A stretch of 64,000 bases of DNA. Origin: Rotaria socialis (taxonomy: Eukaryota > Rotifera > Eurotatoria > Philodinida > Philodinidae). The notes beneath the pieces were generated by a model. That model was not told where the DNA came from and searched no databases. It saw only the letters and a list, made by a program, of their open reading frames with translations. This document shows, in pieces, positions 63,764 through 64,000 of this stretch (position 1 is its first letter; every line of letters begins with the position of its first letter). The DNA is taken from assembly GCA_905331475.1 (NCBI GenBank), contig CAJNYU010003878.1, positions 1-64,000 of the forward strand, read 5' to 3'. Both the position numbers and the translations under genes were made by a program.

Positions 63764-64000
63764 GTATGTTGTTTTGAAGTATTCCATGTCTAGCAAATGT
63801 TTCAAAGAAGTTCTCACATTATTCTTAGTCTAGTCTCATTCGATGCACTTAACAGAATCTATTCATAGTACTTAATTTTTTATAATACATTGATGATAGT
63901 TTTTATAGAACTCAACTAGACTAGGCGATATTCTTTTTCTACTCACAGAACTAAAGTAACAACACATTTTCGCAAGAATCGTTCTGTCTTTGAAAACAAA
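63764..64000 (+). other. Intron and window edge
   Basis: Follows the GTATGT donor of the coiled-coil gene. An acceptor-like TACTCACAG near 63948 is followed seven bases later by GTAACA, so a very short exon (AACTAAA) that keeps the frame is conceivable, but this cannot be tested here. Confidence 0.3.

Overview
The window is animal nuclear DNA and is most likely from a bdelloid rotifer (Rotaria/Adineta type). The evidence is an AT-rich background, compact genes split by many GT-AG introns of about 45-110 bp, a divergent F-box/leucine-rich gene and a G8-like repeat gene of kinds abundant in those genomes, and acceptor sites placed directly in front of start codons, as expected for spliced-leader trans-splicing. 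The species call is inference; 'metazoan, spliced-leader type' is firmer. All exon models were built by hand from reading frame, splice signals and similarity to known families. Intron phases sum correctly for every main model.

Layout. 2.0-6.7 kb (+): SR splicing factor, V-ATPase subunit D and mitochondrial ribosomal protein mS25 stand head to tail 227-238 bp apart, probably one operon. 8.1-13.6 kb: ankyrin-repeat protein (-), F-box/LRR-like gene (+) and a poly(ADP-ribose) glycohydrolase (-) whose glycine-rich loop is replaced. 14-26.9 kb is poor in genes and rich in mobile-element debris: a Merlin/IS1016-like transposase relic, a 1.6 kb long-inverted-repeat element and four GC-rich patches of short palindromic words. 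26.9-29.3 kb (+): rhodopsin-class GPCR with a hairpin MITE in its first intron. 29.6-37.1 kb (-): a 16-exon CEP295/Ana1 centriole gene. 37.6-42.4 kb (+): mitochondrial poly(A) polymerase followed after 92 bp by a CCDC81-like HU-fold gene, a second probable operon. 44.9-47.4 kb (+): broken G8-like repeat gene. 48.3 and 59.2 kb: inverted copies of a ~515 bp repeat flanking a single-pass membrane protein, an STPR-like basic protein (-), PRPP synthetase (+, with a 10-nt micro-exon) and a small unidentified gene with an apparent A-run frameshift. 59.99-62.3 kb (-): inorganic pyrophosphatase followed by an enoyl-CoA hydratase/AUH-like gene, a third probable operon. 63.1 kb to the edge (+): start of a CCDC166/DUF4515-like coiled-coil gene.

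Two themes recur. Mitochondrial functions (mS25, poly(A) polymerase, pyrophosphatase, hydratase) lie in the candidate operons, and centriole/cilium-type proteins (CEP295, CCDC81-like, DUF4515-like) lie beside them. No virus, CRISPR, tRNA or rRNA gene was seen.
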